A stretch of 64,000 nt of DNA from an uncultured Pelagibacteraceae bacterium (GTDB lineage: Bacteria > Pseudomonadota > Alphaproteobacteria > Pelagibacterales > Pelagibacteraceae). The notes beneath the pieces are model-generated. The model worked only from the letters and a program-made list of their open reading frames with translations, did not search any database and was not told the origin of the DNA. The position numbers and the translations under genes were made by a program. Below, piece after piece: positions 1 through 8,861 of this stretch; the first letter of the stretch is position 1; each line of letters opens with the position of its first letter. Location of the stretch: the NCBI GenBank assembly GCA_902538915.1, contig CACBGZ010000001.1, positions 117,108-181,107 of the forward strand, read 5' to 3'.

Positions 1-12
1 AATAAATATTCT

Positions 13-969
13 TTGAAAAACATCGCAACTCAAGTAATTGATCTAGAAATTAATGCTTTAAGAACTCTTAAAAAGTCAATTAATAAAAATTTTGATAAAG
101 CTGTAAATACGATTGTCAATTGCCAATCAAAAATTATATTATGTGGTGTTGGGAAAAGTGGTTTAATAGCAGCTAAAATTGCGTCTACTCTATCGTCAGT
201 TGGTAGTCCAGCTTTTTCGCTGTCAGCTAATGATTGTTTGCATGGAGATCTTGGAAGCATAACAAGAAAAGATGTTTTAATATTGATTAGTAACTCTGGT
301 AAATCTGAAGAGATAATTCCCATCATAAAATTTGCTAACAGAAATAAAATAAAACTGATAGGTATTGTATCCAAAAAAAATTCTTTCTTATACAAAGGTT
401 CAGATATAAAGATTTTGTTACCTGAGGTAAAAGAGTCTGGTCTTGGTGTCGTTCCTACATCAAGCACAAGTATTCAACTGGCTATTGGGGATGCTCTAGC
501 TATTGCGTCATTAAAAAAAAAACAATTTAGTAAATACGATTTTTCGCGGCTTCACCCAGGTGGAAACTTGGGGAAACAGCTCAAAACCGTTGAGGATGTA
601 ATGGCTTCTGGAGCAAAAATACCTTTTATAAATGAAAATAAAAAAATGAAAGAAGCAATAAAAATTATTTCAAAGAAAAAACTTGGTGTAGTCATTGCTA
701 GAAATAGAAATAAAATTACTACAGGTATTATTACTGATGGAAATATTAGAAAATTGAGACAAAAAAATACAGATTTTCAAAAAACTTCCGTTAAAGATGT
801 AATGACGAAAGATCCTATAACTATTACGTCAGATACGCTAGCGATAAAAGCTTTGAGAATAATGAACGAAAAAAAAATTACCTCTTTATGTGTAATCAAA
901 AATAAAAATTTTAAAAGGACAACAGGAATAATTCATATACATCATATACTTGAGACAAATGTTGAGTAA
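13..969 (+). CDS. kdsD: Arabinose-5-phosphate isomerase (KdsD/KpsF family)
   Basis: Interconverts ribulose-5-phosphate and arabinose-5-phosphate, the first step to Kdo for LPS. A SIS domain covers about residues 30-175, with the sugar-binding GVGKSG loop, LHGDLG and the SNSG phosphate loop. Two CBS repeats follow (about 195-318), the second starting at VMTKDPITI. At 318 residues it is near the usual 320-330. The first start in view is a TTG at 13, but the frame stays open to the left edge, so the true start may lie just outside. The next gene begins directly after its TAA, and lptC/lptB follow, placing it in an LPS biogenesis operon. Confidence 0.93.
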   Translation: MKNIATQVIDLEINALRTLKKSINKNFDKAVNTIVNCQSKIILCGVGKSGLIAAKIASTLSSVGSPAFSLSANDCLHGDLGSITRKDVLILISNSGKSEEIIPIIKFANRNKIKLIGIVSKKNSFLYKGSDIKILLPEVKESGLGVVPTSSTSIQLAIGDALAIASLKKKQFSKYDFSRLHPGGNLGKQLKTVEDVMASGAKIPFINENKKMKEAIKIISKKKLGVVIARNRNKITTGIITDGNIRKLRQKNTDFQKTSVKDVMTKDPITITSDTLAIKALRIMNEKKITSLCVIKNKNFKRTTGIIHIHHILETNVE

Positions 970-1566
970 ATGAGAAAGCAAATTTTAATTCAAATTTTTC
1001 TCTCAATTTTGGTTTTCATCATCCTAGCAATTGTTTACCAAAAATATTTTAAGACAGAATTAAATAAAGATACTGTAATAAATGAAAATACTCCTAAAAA
1101 TAAAGAAAGAAATAGTGAGGAAAATAATCTAATAAACATTACGTACGAATCAGTCGATAGAAAAGGCAAAAAATATATCATTACTGCAGAAACTGGTAAT
1201 TTTGAGGAGGATGAACCAGACTTAATCTATATGACAAATGTTAATGCCAAAATTATTCTCTTAGATGGTAGTATAATATATATTAATTCTTTGAAGGCAG
1301 AATATAATAGTTCAAGTTATGATACAAAATTTAGTCAAAATGTAGAGTTAAAGTCTTTAGAGCACATTATTTTATGCCAAAACCTTAATATTTTTTTTCA
1401 AGAAAATTTGATTGAGGCATTTGATGATTTGACTTATAAAAATTCCGATATAATTATGCTTGCAGATAAAATAGAGATAGATTTATTAACAAAAAATTCA
1501 AAAATATATAACTTTAATAACAGCAATGTTATAATTAAAAATAAAAATTCAAATGGCAATAATTAA
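970..1566 (+). CDS. lptC: LPS export protein LptC-like, single-pass membrane protein
   Basis: The 198-residue protein has one N-terminal membrane segment (about residues 5-24) followed by a periplasmic, beta-rich domain. That is the layout of LptC, which passes LPS from the LptBFG transporter to LptA. Sequence similarity is weak by eye; the call rests on topology, size and position between kdsD and lptB. The ATG follows the kdsD stop with no gap, and the 3' end overlaps lptB by 14 bp. A separate LptA/OstA gene, usual between lptC and lptB, is not present here. Confidence 0.75.
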   Translation: MRKQILIQIFLSILVFIILAIVYQKYFKTELNKDTVINENTPKNKERNSEENNLINITYESVDRKGKKYIITAETGNFEEDEPDLIYMTNVNAKIILLDGSIIYINSLKAEYNSSSYDTKFSQNVELKSLEHIILCQNLNIFFQENLIEAFDDLTYKNSDIIMLADKIEIDLLTKNSKIYNFNNSNVIIKNKNSNGNN

Positions 1567-2329
1567 AAAATTCAGAATTAAATCTTTCAAAAATTTAAAT
1601 CCTATTCTGAAATTAGAAAAAGTTAGTTTCTCATTTAAAAAAAGACCAATATTAGACTCGATAAGCTTTAATTTAAACCAAGGGGAAATTTTGGGTTTAT
1701 TGGGACCAAATGGAGTGGGGAAATCTACAATATTTAATCTAATTACCGGACTTCTTAAACCCAACTTTGGATCCATAATCATCAACAACAAAGATGTTTT
1801 AAATTACCCTATAGCAGAGAGGGCAATCACATTTAAAATAGGATATGTTCCTCAATATGGTGGATATTTTCATGACCTCACTTTAATTGAAAACCTTAAA
1901 GCAATAGCAGAAATCCAAATTAAAGATAATTCTATAAGGTTAAACACTATCGAAAAAATAATAGCTCAATTCGAATTTGACTCTATTATAAATATCCCTG
2001 CAAAATTTCTATCTGGTGGACAAAAAAAAAAGTTAGTTATTGCACTAGCTTTATTGAATAATCCAAAGGTTTTACTTCTAGACGAACCTTTTGCAGCGTT
2101 AGACGTTTTAACAATTAAAATGTTAAAGGAGCTAATTGTTAACCTTCAATCTCAAGAAAAAATAAGTATTTGTATTTGTGATCATCAAGCAAGAGACCTT
2201 TTATCCTGTGTTGATAGTGCTTTAATTTTATCTAATTGTAAGATCATTGCTCACGGGACACCTACTCAGCTTGTAAATGATATCAAAGCAAAAAATGCAT
2301 ATTTTGGTGACTCATTTAAATTTAATTAA
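1553..2329 (+). CDS. lptB: LPS export ABC transporter ATPase LptB
   Basis: Cytoplasmic ATPase that drives LPS extraction from the inner membrane. All ABC motifs are visible: Walker A GPNGVGKST (51-59), the Q-loop in YVPQYGG, signature LSGGQKKKL, Walker B VLLLDEPFAALD and the switch histidine in CICDHQ. At 258 residues it is slightly longer than typical LptB (about 241) because of about 18 extra Lys/Ile-rich N-terminal residues. The start used overlaps lptC by 14 bp; no later Met precedes the ABC core, so it is the natural choice. Confidence 0.92.
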   Translation: MAIIKKFRIKSFKNLNPILKLEKVSFSFKKRPILDSISFNLNQGEILGLLGPNGVGKSTIFNLITGLLKPNFGSIIINNKDVLNYPIAERAITFKIGYVPQYGGYFHDLTLIENLKAIAEIQIKDNSIRLNTIEKIIAQFEFDSIINIPAKFLSGGQKKKLVIALALLNNPKVLLLDEPFAALDVLTIKMLKELIVNLQSQEKISICICDHQARDLLSCVDSALILSNCKIIAHGTPTQLVNDIKAKNAYFGDSFKFN

Positions 2330-2334
2330 TTTTA

Positions 2335-3657
2335 ATGTCAAATATTTTTGTAATAAGAAAAAAAATCAGTAGTTTTTATAATAAGACAGTGAGTGTAAGC
2401 GGTGATAAAAGTCTAAGTATTAGATGGGTTCTTTTAGCATCTTTAGCTGATGGAAAATCGAAATCTTTTAATCTTCTTAAATCTGATGATGTAAAAGCGT
2501 CTATTGATGCAATAAAAAAACTTGGAATTAATGTTAAATTAAAAAAAGATTTTTGTGAAATCGATGGCAAGGGTTTAAATGGTTATAAGTATAAAAAAAA
2601 TATTGTAATAAATGCAAAAAATTCAGGAACTTTAGGAAGATTGATCTTAGGCTTATTAGCTGATTGTAATGAAAAAATAAAGATTATTGGTGACAAAAGT
2701 CTTTCGAAAAGAGATTTTAAAAGAGTTACAGATCCACTAAGAAAGTTTGGTGTAAAATTTAAACTTACGAATAATAAAAACCTACCTTTAACAATTTTAG
2801 GAAGTAAAAACTTAAAGCCAATAAAATACAATGAAGAAAAAGGATCTGCTCAATGCAAGAGTAGTGTGATATTTGCAGGATTAAAAACTAAAGGCACAAC
2901 AATTGTAAAAGCTAAAAAATCCAGAAACCATACTGAATTATTATGTAAATACCTTAAATTACCAGTAAGTTTATCTAGAAAAAAAAATTATGATCTTATT
3001 AAAATAAAAAAAGCAAAAAAAATAAAATCTTTTAATTACAACATTCCATCTGACATAAGTTCAGCAGCATTTTTTATAGTACTTACATGTTTAACAGAAA
3101 ATTCGGCTTTAACAGTGAAAAATGTAAATATAAATGCCTCTAGAATTGGAATTATAATCATTTTAAAAAGAATGGGAGCTAAAATATTCTTTAGAAATAA
3201 AAGGTTTTACAAAGGAGAATTTATTGCGGATATTTTTGTTAAAAGTTCAGAGAATTTAAAATCAATCAATTGTCCTGTTAAATTAAATACTAGCTCAATA
3301 GACGAATTTCTTTTAATTTTTTTAGTAGCTGCAAAAGCAAAAGGTGTTTCATTTTTCAGAAATCTAAGTGAGCTTAATCAAAAAGAAAGTCCAAGGCTTA
3401 GATTGGGTTCAAAAATCTTAAATTTGATGGGAATTAAAAATGAGGTCACCAATAGTTCAATTAAAATTTTTGGAAATCCTCAAATGAATATTAAAAAGAA
3501 GATTATAATCAAAAACTATCTTAAAGATCATAGAATATTTATGTCATCTGTAATAGCAGCACTAACTTTTGGGGGTGAATGGCATATACACGATAAAGAT
3601 TCAATAAATTCATCTTTTCCAAATTTTTTAAAAATTTTAAAACAAATACAAAAGTGA
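2335..3657 (+). CDS. aroA: 3-phosphoshikimate 1-carboxyvinyltransferase (EPSP synthase)
   Basis: Sixth step of the shikimate pathway: adds enolpyruvyl from PEP to shikimate-3-phosphate. Family signatures are GDKSLSIR near the N terminus, NSGTLGR in place of the usual NAGTAMR, SAQCKSS, SRNHTE, PSDISSAAF, LNQKESPR in place of LRxKESDR, and DHRIFMS. Key Lys/Arg residues are kept, but several flanking positions are divergent. At 440 residues it is full length. It starts 5 bp after lptB and its TGA overlaps the GTG start of cmk. aroK and aroB lie separately at about 36-37.6 kb. Confidence 0.93.
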   Translation: MSNIFVIRKKISSFYNKTVSVSGDKSLSIRWVLLASLADGKSKSFNLLKSDDVKASIDAIKKLGINVKLKKDFCEIDGKGLNGYKYKKNIVINAKNSGTLGRLILGLLADCNEKIKIIGDKSLSKRDFKRVTDPLRKFGVKFKLTNNKNLPLTILGSKNLKPIKYNEEKGSAQCKSSVIFAGLKTKGTTIVKAKKSRNHTELLCKYLKLPVSLSRKKNYDLIKIKKAKKIKSFNYNIPSDISSAAFFIVLTCLTENSALTVKNVNINASRIGIIIILKRMGAKIFFRNKRFYKGEFIADIFVKSSENLKSINCPVKLNTSSIDEFLLIFLVAAKAKGVSFFRNLSELNQKESPRLRLGSKILNLMGIKNEVTNSSIKIFGNPQMNIKKKIIIKNYLKDHRIFMSSVIAALTFGGEWHIHDKDSINSSFPNFLKILKQIQK

Positions 3658-4322
3658 AAATCAGAATTAAAAAATTAAAAATTGCAATCGACTCGCCCGC
3701 AGCAGCAGGAGCAGGAACATTGGCAAAAAAAATATCAAATTATTATAATTTATACTATCTAGATACAGGTAAGATTTACAGGTATATCGCATATTTAAAA
3801 ATCAGATATCCCAAAAAATTTGATAATAGTTTTATCAAAAAACAAATTAAGAAACTAAAAGTCAAAGAATTGAAAAAAAAAGAGTTAATTTCTGATGAGG
3901 TTGGGCTTGAGGCATCTAAAATTTCTCAGAAAAAAAATATTCGTAAACTTGTCCATAAATTTCAAATTAAATGTGCATATCAACCACCAAAAGGTTATAA
4001 TGGTTCTTGTTTGGATGGAAGAGACATAACATATAATATAGTACCTGATGCAGATTTTAAATTTTTTATAACTGCCAATGTAAAAACTAGGGCACTTAGA
4101 AGATATAAGGAATTAAAATCAATGAACAAGAATGTTAAATACCTTGATGTGCTTAAAAGCATTAAAAAACGTGATAAAAGTGACTATAATCGAAAAGTGG
4201 CACCACTTAAGAAAACTAAAGATTCGGTATTGATAAACACAACAAAGTTATCTAAAAGTTCCTGTTTTTTAAAAATAAAAAAAATTATAGACAAGAATAT
4301 TAATATTAATGGAAATTTATAA
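3654..4322 (+). CDS. cmk: Cytidylate kinase-like protein with altered P-loop
   Basis: CMP/dCMP kinase family, 222 residues. Supporting motifs are YYLDTGKIYR (canonical YLDTGAMYR) and LDGRDITYNIVPDADFKFFI (canonical DGRDxGTVVFPDA). The position between aroA and rpsA is the classic cmk neighbourhood. The P-loop reads DSPAAAGAGT (residues 13-22) instead of DGPAxSGKGT, so the Walker A lysine is alanine at residue 20 and the first glycine is serine. The rest of the fold looks intact, so this is a variant and not an obvious pseudogene. It uses a GTG start overlapping aroA by 4 bp and overlaps rpsA by 14 bp. Confidence 0.88.
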   Translation: MKIRIKKLKIAIDSPAAAGAGTLAKKISNYYNLYYLDTGKIYRYIAYLKIRYPKKFDNSFIKKQIKKLKVKELKKKELISDEVGLEASKISQKKNIRKLVHKFQIKCAYQPPKGYNGSCLDGRDITYNIVPDADFKFFITANVKTRALRRYKELKSMNKNVKYLDVLKSIKKRDKSDYNRKVAPLKKTKDSVLINTTKLSKSSCFLKIKKIIDKNININGNL

Positions 4323-6036
4323 AGATTTAACAAATCCAGCATCAAAAGAATTCAAAGAATTACTTAATAGTCAGTTATCCAAATCAAAAATTGAAGAAGG
4401 AAAAATAATTGAAGGAAAAATAAATAAAATAACCGAAAAATTCGTTTTTTTATTTGTAGAGGGTCTAAAAAGCGAACCGGTATTAGATATTAACGAATTG
4501 AAAAATATGGGACTAGCAGAAAAAATAAAAGTGGGCGAAAAAGTTTCTGTATTATTAGAAAAAATAGAGGATAAAAATGGCGAAGTTTTAGTTTCTGCAA
4601 GTAAAGCACAAAAAATAAAAGGGTGGGATAAACTTGTTGAAGCTTACGAAAAAAATGAACCTATAATGGGCAAGATTACCTCTAAATGTAAAGGTGGCTG
4701 CATTGTTGAGCACATAGAAACTGGCTCTTTAATGTTTTTACCAGGATCACAAATAAGTGATAAACCATTAAAAGATATTAGCCATCTAATGAATGAACCT
4801 CAAAAATTTGCATTAATAAAATTAGATAAGATACGAGGTAATGCGTGTGTTTCAAGAAGAGAAATAATATCAAATTTTAAAAAAGAAGATAAAGCAAAAA
4901 TAGTTGATAAATATAAAGTTGGAGACATCATAAGAAATGCTGAAGTAAAAGGTTATAGTACGTTTGGATGTTTTTTTAACGTTAATGATGAATTAGATGT
5001 ACTTGTACACCTTCAAGAGATTTCATACTCCAGAGTAAATCACCCAGACGAAGTATTTAATATAGGTGAAAAACATGATTTAAAGGTTATATCAGTTGAT
5101 AAAGAGAAGCTTCAAGTTGGATGTTCCGTTAAACAATTGTCACCAGATCCATTCGAACATATAGAAAATTATGAGTTGAATAAAGTTTACAAGGCAAAGG
5201 TCATGAAGATTATGGATTTTGGTGCTTTCTGTGAGCTAGAACCTGGATTAACTACCTTGTTACATTCAAGTGAACTAAGTTGGGCTAAAAAAAATGTTTC
5301 AACAAAAAAAATGTTAAATATTGGCGACGAAATAGACTGTGTAATAACAGAAATAGATAAAGAAAAAAGAAGAGTGGCTATTTCTCATAGATTAACAAAA
5401 GAAAATCCCTTTGAAACTTTTGAAAAAAAATATCCATTAAATACAATTTTAGAGACTGAAGTTGTTAATAAAAATGAATACTCATTATTCGTTAAAGCAG
5501 AAGATGTAGATGCAGATGCATTTTTACATTGTAATGATTTGACATACTTAAACAATGGTGAAGATGAATTATCAAAATATAAAAAAGGAGACAAAATAAA
5601 AGTTAAAGTTTTAGAGATAAAAGTCTCAGATCAAAAAATAAGAGTTGGATTAAAACAAACTCAGCCCGATCCATTTGATTGGTTCAAAGATAAGAAAATT
5701 AATCAAACTATAACTGTAAAAATTACCTCTACAGATAATAAAGGTTTAATAGTCAAACCGGAAGGATGTGAGATGGATTTTATCATTAAAAAATCACAAA
5801 TTGCAATAAACAGTGCAGATGCAAGGCCTTCTAGATTTACTGGAGGGGAAAAAGTAGATTGCGCAATCGCTGAACTAGATATGAGCAAAAGAAAAGTCTC
5901 TTTAAGCATGAAGCTACTTGAAGAAATTGAGAAAAAAGAGGCGTTAGACAAATACGGAGCTGAAGGTTCAGGAAAAAACCTTCCATTTTCATCTCTTTCA
6001 GAAGATTTAAAAAAAAAGGGTGAAGGTAAAAAATAG
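4309..6036 (+). CDS. rpsA: 30S ribosomal protein S1
   Basis: Binds mRNA on the small subunit and aids initiation. The 575 residues contain about six S1/OB repeats; the best match to consensus are those with YSTFGCFFNV, VLVHLQEISYSR, IMDFGAFCELEPG and LLHSSELSW. Length equals other alphaproteobacterial S1 proteins (about 560-570). The start lies inside the cmk 3' end, implying translational coupling. ihfB follows after 22 bp, the usual cmk-rpsA-ihfB order. Confidence 0.97.
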   Translation: MEIYKDLTNPASKEFKELLNSQLSKSKIEEGKIIEGKINKITEKFVFLFVEGLKSEPVLDINELKNMGLAEKIKVGEKVSVLLEKIEDKNGEVLVSASKAQKIKGWDKLVEAYEKNEPIMGKITSKCKGGCIVEHIETGSLMFLPGSQISDKPLKDISHLMNEPQKFALIKLDKIRGNACVSRREIISNFKKEDKAKIVDKYKVGDIIRNAEVKGYSTFGCFFNVNDELDVLVHLQEISYSRVNHPDEVFNIGEKHDLKVISVDKEKLQVGCSVKQLSPDPFEHIENYELNKVYKAKVMKIMDFGAFCELEPGLTTLLHSSELSWAKKNVSTKKMLNIGDEIDCVITEIDKEKRRVAISHRLTKENPFETFEKKYPLNTILETEVVNKNEYSLFVKAEDVDADAFLHCNDLTYLNNGEDELSKYKKGDKIKVKVLEIKVSDQKIRVGLKQTQPDPFDWFKDKKINQTITVKITSTDNKGLIVKPEGCEMDFIIKKSQIAINSADARPSRFTGGEKVDCAIAELDMSKRKVSLSMKLLEEIEKKEALDKYGAEGSGKNLPFSSLSEDLKKKGEGKK

Positions 6037-6058
6037 ATAATTATCAAAGGATTTAATT

Positions 6059-6352
6059 TTGACCACTGTTAAATCTAAACTTTTAGATCAATTATCCAAA
6101 AATTATCCAAATTTTTTAAAAAAAGATTTAGAAAAATTTTCTAAAATAGTTTTAAATGAAATTAAAGATAGTCTCAAAAGAGGCGAAAGAGTAGAGTTAA
6201 GAGGATTTGGAGTATTTTCATCAAAAATTCAGAAAGCGAGAATTTCAAGAAACCCTAGGACTGGTGAAAAAGTTAACACGCCAGCTAAAAAAACTATTCA
6301 CTTTAAAATGTCAAAAGAAATGTTTAAACAATTAAATAATGAAAAAGAATAA
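6059..6352 (+). CDS. ihfB: Integration host factor beta subunit / HU-family DNA-bending protein
   Basis: Small DNA-bending protein of 97 residues. The HU/IHF signature is present: GERVELRGFGVFSS, then the minor-groove arm with RNPRTGEKVNTPAKK. Placement directly after rpsA is the conserved position of ihfB, so beta is preferred over alpha or HU. It has a TTG start at 6059, with a plausible AAAGG ribosome-binding site about 10 bp upstream (about 6045-6049); no ATG fits the N terminus. It overlaps pyrF by 14 bp. Confidence 0.9.
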   Translation: MTTVKSKLLDQLSKNYPNFLKKDLEKFSKIVLNEIKDSLKRGERVELRGFGVFSSKIQKARISRNPRTGEKVNTPAKKTIHFKMSKEMFKQLNNEKE

Positions 6353-7010
6353 AATTTTTATTGCTTGTGATACTACAAACATTTCAAAAATTAATGGAAT
6401 AATTAAAAAAACACAAAATGATAAGATAAAATTTGGCTATAAATTTGGATTGGAGTTTTTAAACTCAAAACATGGTAGAAACTTCATATCTAAATTAAAA
6501 GACAAAATAATTTTTATTGATCTAAAACTTCACGATATACCAAATACATGTATATCAACTATTAAAGCTGTAAAAGACTTAAAAGCAGATTATTTGACTA
6601 TTCATATTAGCTCGGGCTTTGAAGTGCTCAAAGCATGCAAAAAGATTTCGGGTAAAACTAAGTTAACTGGTGTAACTATTTTAACATCTCTTGATAACAA
6701 AGCTCTAAAAGAAATTGGTTTCAACAAACAATTAAAAAAATTAGTTTACCATCAAGCGAAATTAGCAAGAAAAGCAAATCTTGATGCTTTAGTTTGCAGC
6801 CCTCAAGAAGTAAAAATTGTAAAAAAAGTTTTTCATAAAGAAATAATAACACCTGGAATTAGGCTGAATTCTAAAAGTAATGACCAAAAAAGATTTTTGA
6901 CACCAAAACAGGCTTATAAAAATGGGAGCGATTGGCTGGTTATTGGAAGACCCATTACAAAAGGTAATATTGAAAAGAATATTCAGTCATTAATTGATCA
7001 TTTAAGTTAA
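6339..7010 (+). CDS. pyrF: Orotidine-5'-phosphate decarboxylase
   Basis: Last step of UMP synthesis. Motifs seen: IACDT at the start of strand 1, the catalytic FIDLKLHDIPNT (Lys-x2-Asp), GVTILTS, CSPQE, ITPGIRL and the phosphate-binding WLVIGRPIT at the end. 223 residues, normal for the family. It overlaps ihfB by 14 bp and is followed after 2 bp by trpF, consistent with one transcript. Confidence 0.95.
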   Translation: MKKNKIFIACDTTNISKINGIIKKTQNDKIKFGYKFGLEFLNSKHGRNFISKLKDKIIFIDLKLHDIPNTCISTIKAVKDLKADYLTIHISSGFEVLKACKKISGKTKLTGVTILTSLDNKALKEIGFNKQLKKLVYHQAKLARKANLDALVCSPQEVKIVKKVFHKEIITPGIRLNSKSNDQKRFLTPKQAYKNGSDWLVIGRPITKGNIEKNIQSLIDHLS

Positions 7011-7012
7011 TT

Positions 7013-7639
7013 ATGCTCAAGTCAAAAATTTGTGGAGTTTCTGACATAAAAACTTTAGAGTTTTTAGTCAATCACAAATATTCGCCTGAGTTTATTGGTT
7101 TTATAGTAAATTATCTAAAATCTAAAAGATATGTAAACCAAAAAAAACTAAAAGAATTATTTAAGATTAAAAAAAAAAAATCCTTATACGTAGCTGTTCT
7201 AGTTAATCCGGAGAAAAAAATTCTTGAAGAAATCAAGGATTTTCCTTTTGATTATTATCAGCTATACGATTGTAGCTTGAAAGAAACAAATAGAATTAAA
7301 GAGAGATATAATAAAAAAATTATTTCAGCTATAACTGTAAAAAATGCGCAGGATGTCGAAAAATATAAATTATATAAAAATGTAGCTGACATATATCTAT
7401 TTGATAGCAAAGGTTATGAGAAAAGTATGTCCTTCGATCATTCATATATAATGAACATAAATTTTGACAAAGAAGTAATGTTGGCAGGTAATATTCAAAT
7501 AAATGATAATCTTGAAAAATATAAAAAAATAGCGGATATTATTGATATATCTGGAGGATTGGAGTCTCTAGGATTAAAAGATACTTCCAAAATAGAAATT
7601 TTTTTAAATAACATGAAAAATATAAATAATGAAAATTAA
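7013..7639 (+). CDS. trpF: Phosphoribosylanthranilate isomerase, divergent
   Basis: Third step from anthranilate to tryptophan. The call rests on the N-terminal KICG with Cys7 as general base, IGFIV, YYQLYD (canonical VQLHG), FDSKG with Asp131 as likely general acid, LAGNI (canonical LAGGL), DISGGLES and GLKD, and on being 5' of trpB and trpA. The GGTGxxFDW loop that normally follows the catalytic Asp is not recognisable. 208 residues, normal size. It overlaps trpB by 11 bp. Confidence 0.85.
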   Translation: MLKSKICGVSDIKTLEFLVNHKYSPEFIGFIVNYLKSKRYVNQKKLKELFKIKKKKSLYVAVLVNPEKKILEEIKDFPFDYYQLYDCSLKETNRIKERYNKKIISAITVKNAQDVEKYKLYKNVADIYLFDSKGYEKSMSFDHSYIMNINFDKEVMLAGNIQINDNLEKYKKIADIIDISGGLESLGLKDTSKIEIFLNNMKNINNEN

Positions 7640-8861
7640 AAAAAACATTCCTTTAATTGATCAACACGACAAGTTTGGGTTCTGGGGCGGTAAATTTGGA
7701 GGGAATTTTATTCCTGAAACTTTAAAAAAACCAATAGAAGACCTCACAGATAAATTTGAAAAACTGAGAAAAGACCAAAATTTTTTAAAAAAAAGAGATT
7801 TTTATTTCAAAAATTATATAGGATCACCGACCTCCTTTACCAAATTGGAGAATTTATCTGATCATTTAAATGGCGCTCAAATTTGGGCAAAGGTAGTCTC
7901 TGAAGCCAATGGTGGGGCTCATAAGATATATAATGCAACAGTTCATGCACTTATTTGTAGGGCTATGGGAAAAAAATATATTATTGGAGACACTGGGGCA
8001 GGATATGCTGGGAAAATGCTAAGTATGGCAGCAAAAAAATTTGGTTTAAAGTGTAAAATTTTTATGGGGGCAAAGGATATAAAAAGACAAAAACCTAATT
8101 GTGATGCTATGAAAAAAAATGGTGCAGAAATAGTACCTGTTTATTCAGGTAGCCAAACTTTAGTCGATGCTGTTAGTGAATGCATGAGGTACTGGGTATC
8201 TAATTGTGACAATACTCACATGTGTGTTGGCTCAACAGTTGGGCCAAATATTTTTGTAAAAATCTGTGGTTGGAGCACAGCACAAATTTCAAAAGAGTTA
8301 AAAACACAAATAAAACAAAAATTTAAAAAAATTCCAAAAAAATTAAAACTTATAAACTGTGTAGGTGGTGGAAGTTCAGCATACGGCTTTTGGAGTGAAT
8401 TTATTGATTATGATAAAAACCATATTGAATTAATAGGTGTTGAAGCAGGAGGTCCAAAAAAATCACTATTACACGCTGCACCTTTAAGTAGAAACGCCAA
8501 GATTGGAATTTTACACGGTGCTGCATCATATGTTTGCCAAAATAATGAAGGCCAAATTCATGAAACAGAGTCAATTAGCGCTGGGCTTGATTATCCAGGT
8601 GTAAGTCCAATTCATTGTTTTTTAAAAGATACTAAAAGAGCAAAATATACTTATGCAACAGATGAAGAGGCTTTAAGTGCCTATCAGCTAGTGACTAAAT
8701 TTGAGAAACTTAATCCAAGCCTCGAGCCAAGTCATGCATTTGCAGAAGCTATCAAGATTGCACCTAAATTAAGTAAAGATACAATAATAGTAGTTAATTC
8801 ATGTGGAGATGCTAAGAAAGATAGAGATATTTTGATTGAAAGATTAGGTGGGAATTTATGA
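7629..8861 (+). CDS. trpB: Tryptophan synthase beta chain, divergent active site
   Basis: PLP enzyme joining indole and serine. The PLP lysine is Lys99 in GGAHKIYNA; the PLP phosphate loop is CVGGGSSAYG, and SISAGLDYPGV and LEPSHAFAE are recognisable. The substrate-carboxylate loop reads GDTGAGYAG where the family has AETGAGQHG, so the catalytic Glu (Glu109 in Salmonella) is Asp121 and Gln-His are Tyr-Ala. GPEH has become SPIH, and SGRGDKD has become NSCGDAKKD. 410 residues, normal length. The partner trpA follows with a 4-bp overlap. Confidence 0.92.
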   Translation: MKIKKNIPLIDQHDKFGFWGGKFGGNFIPETLKKPIEDLTDKFEKLRKDQNFLKKRDFYFKNYIGSPTSFTKLENLSDHLNGAQIWAKVVSEANGGAHKIYNATVHALICRAMGKKYIIGDTGAGYAGKMLSMAAKKFGLKCKIFMGAKDIKRQKPNCDAMKKNGAEIVPVYSGSQTLVDAVSECMRYWVSNCDNTHMCVGSTVGPNIFVKICGWSTAQISKELKTQIKQKFKKIPKKLKLINCVGGGSSAYGFWSEFIDYDKNHIELIGVEAGGPKKSLLHAAPLSRNAKIGILHGAASYVCQNNEGQIHETESISAGLDYPGVSPIHCFLKDTKRAKYTYATDEEALSAYQLVTKFEKLNPSLEPSHAFAEAIKIAPKLSKDTIIVVNSCGDAKKDRDILIERLGGNL

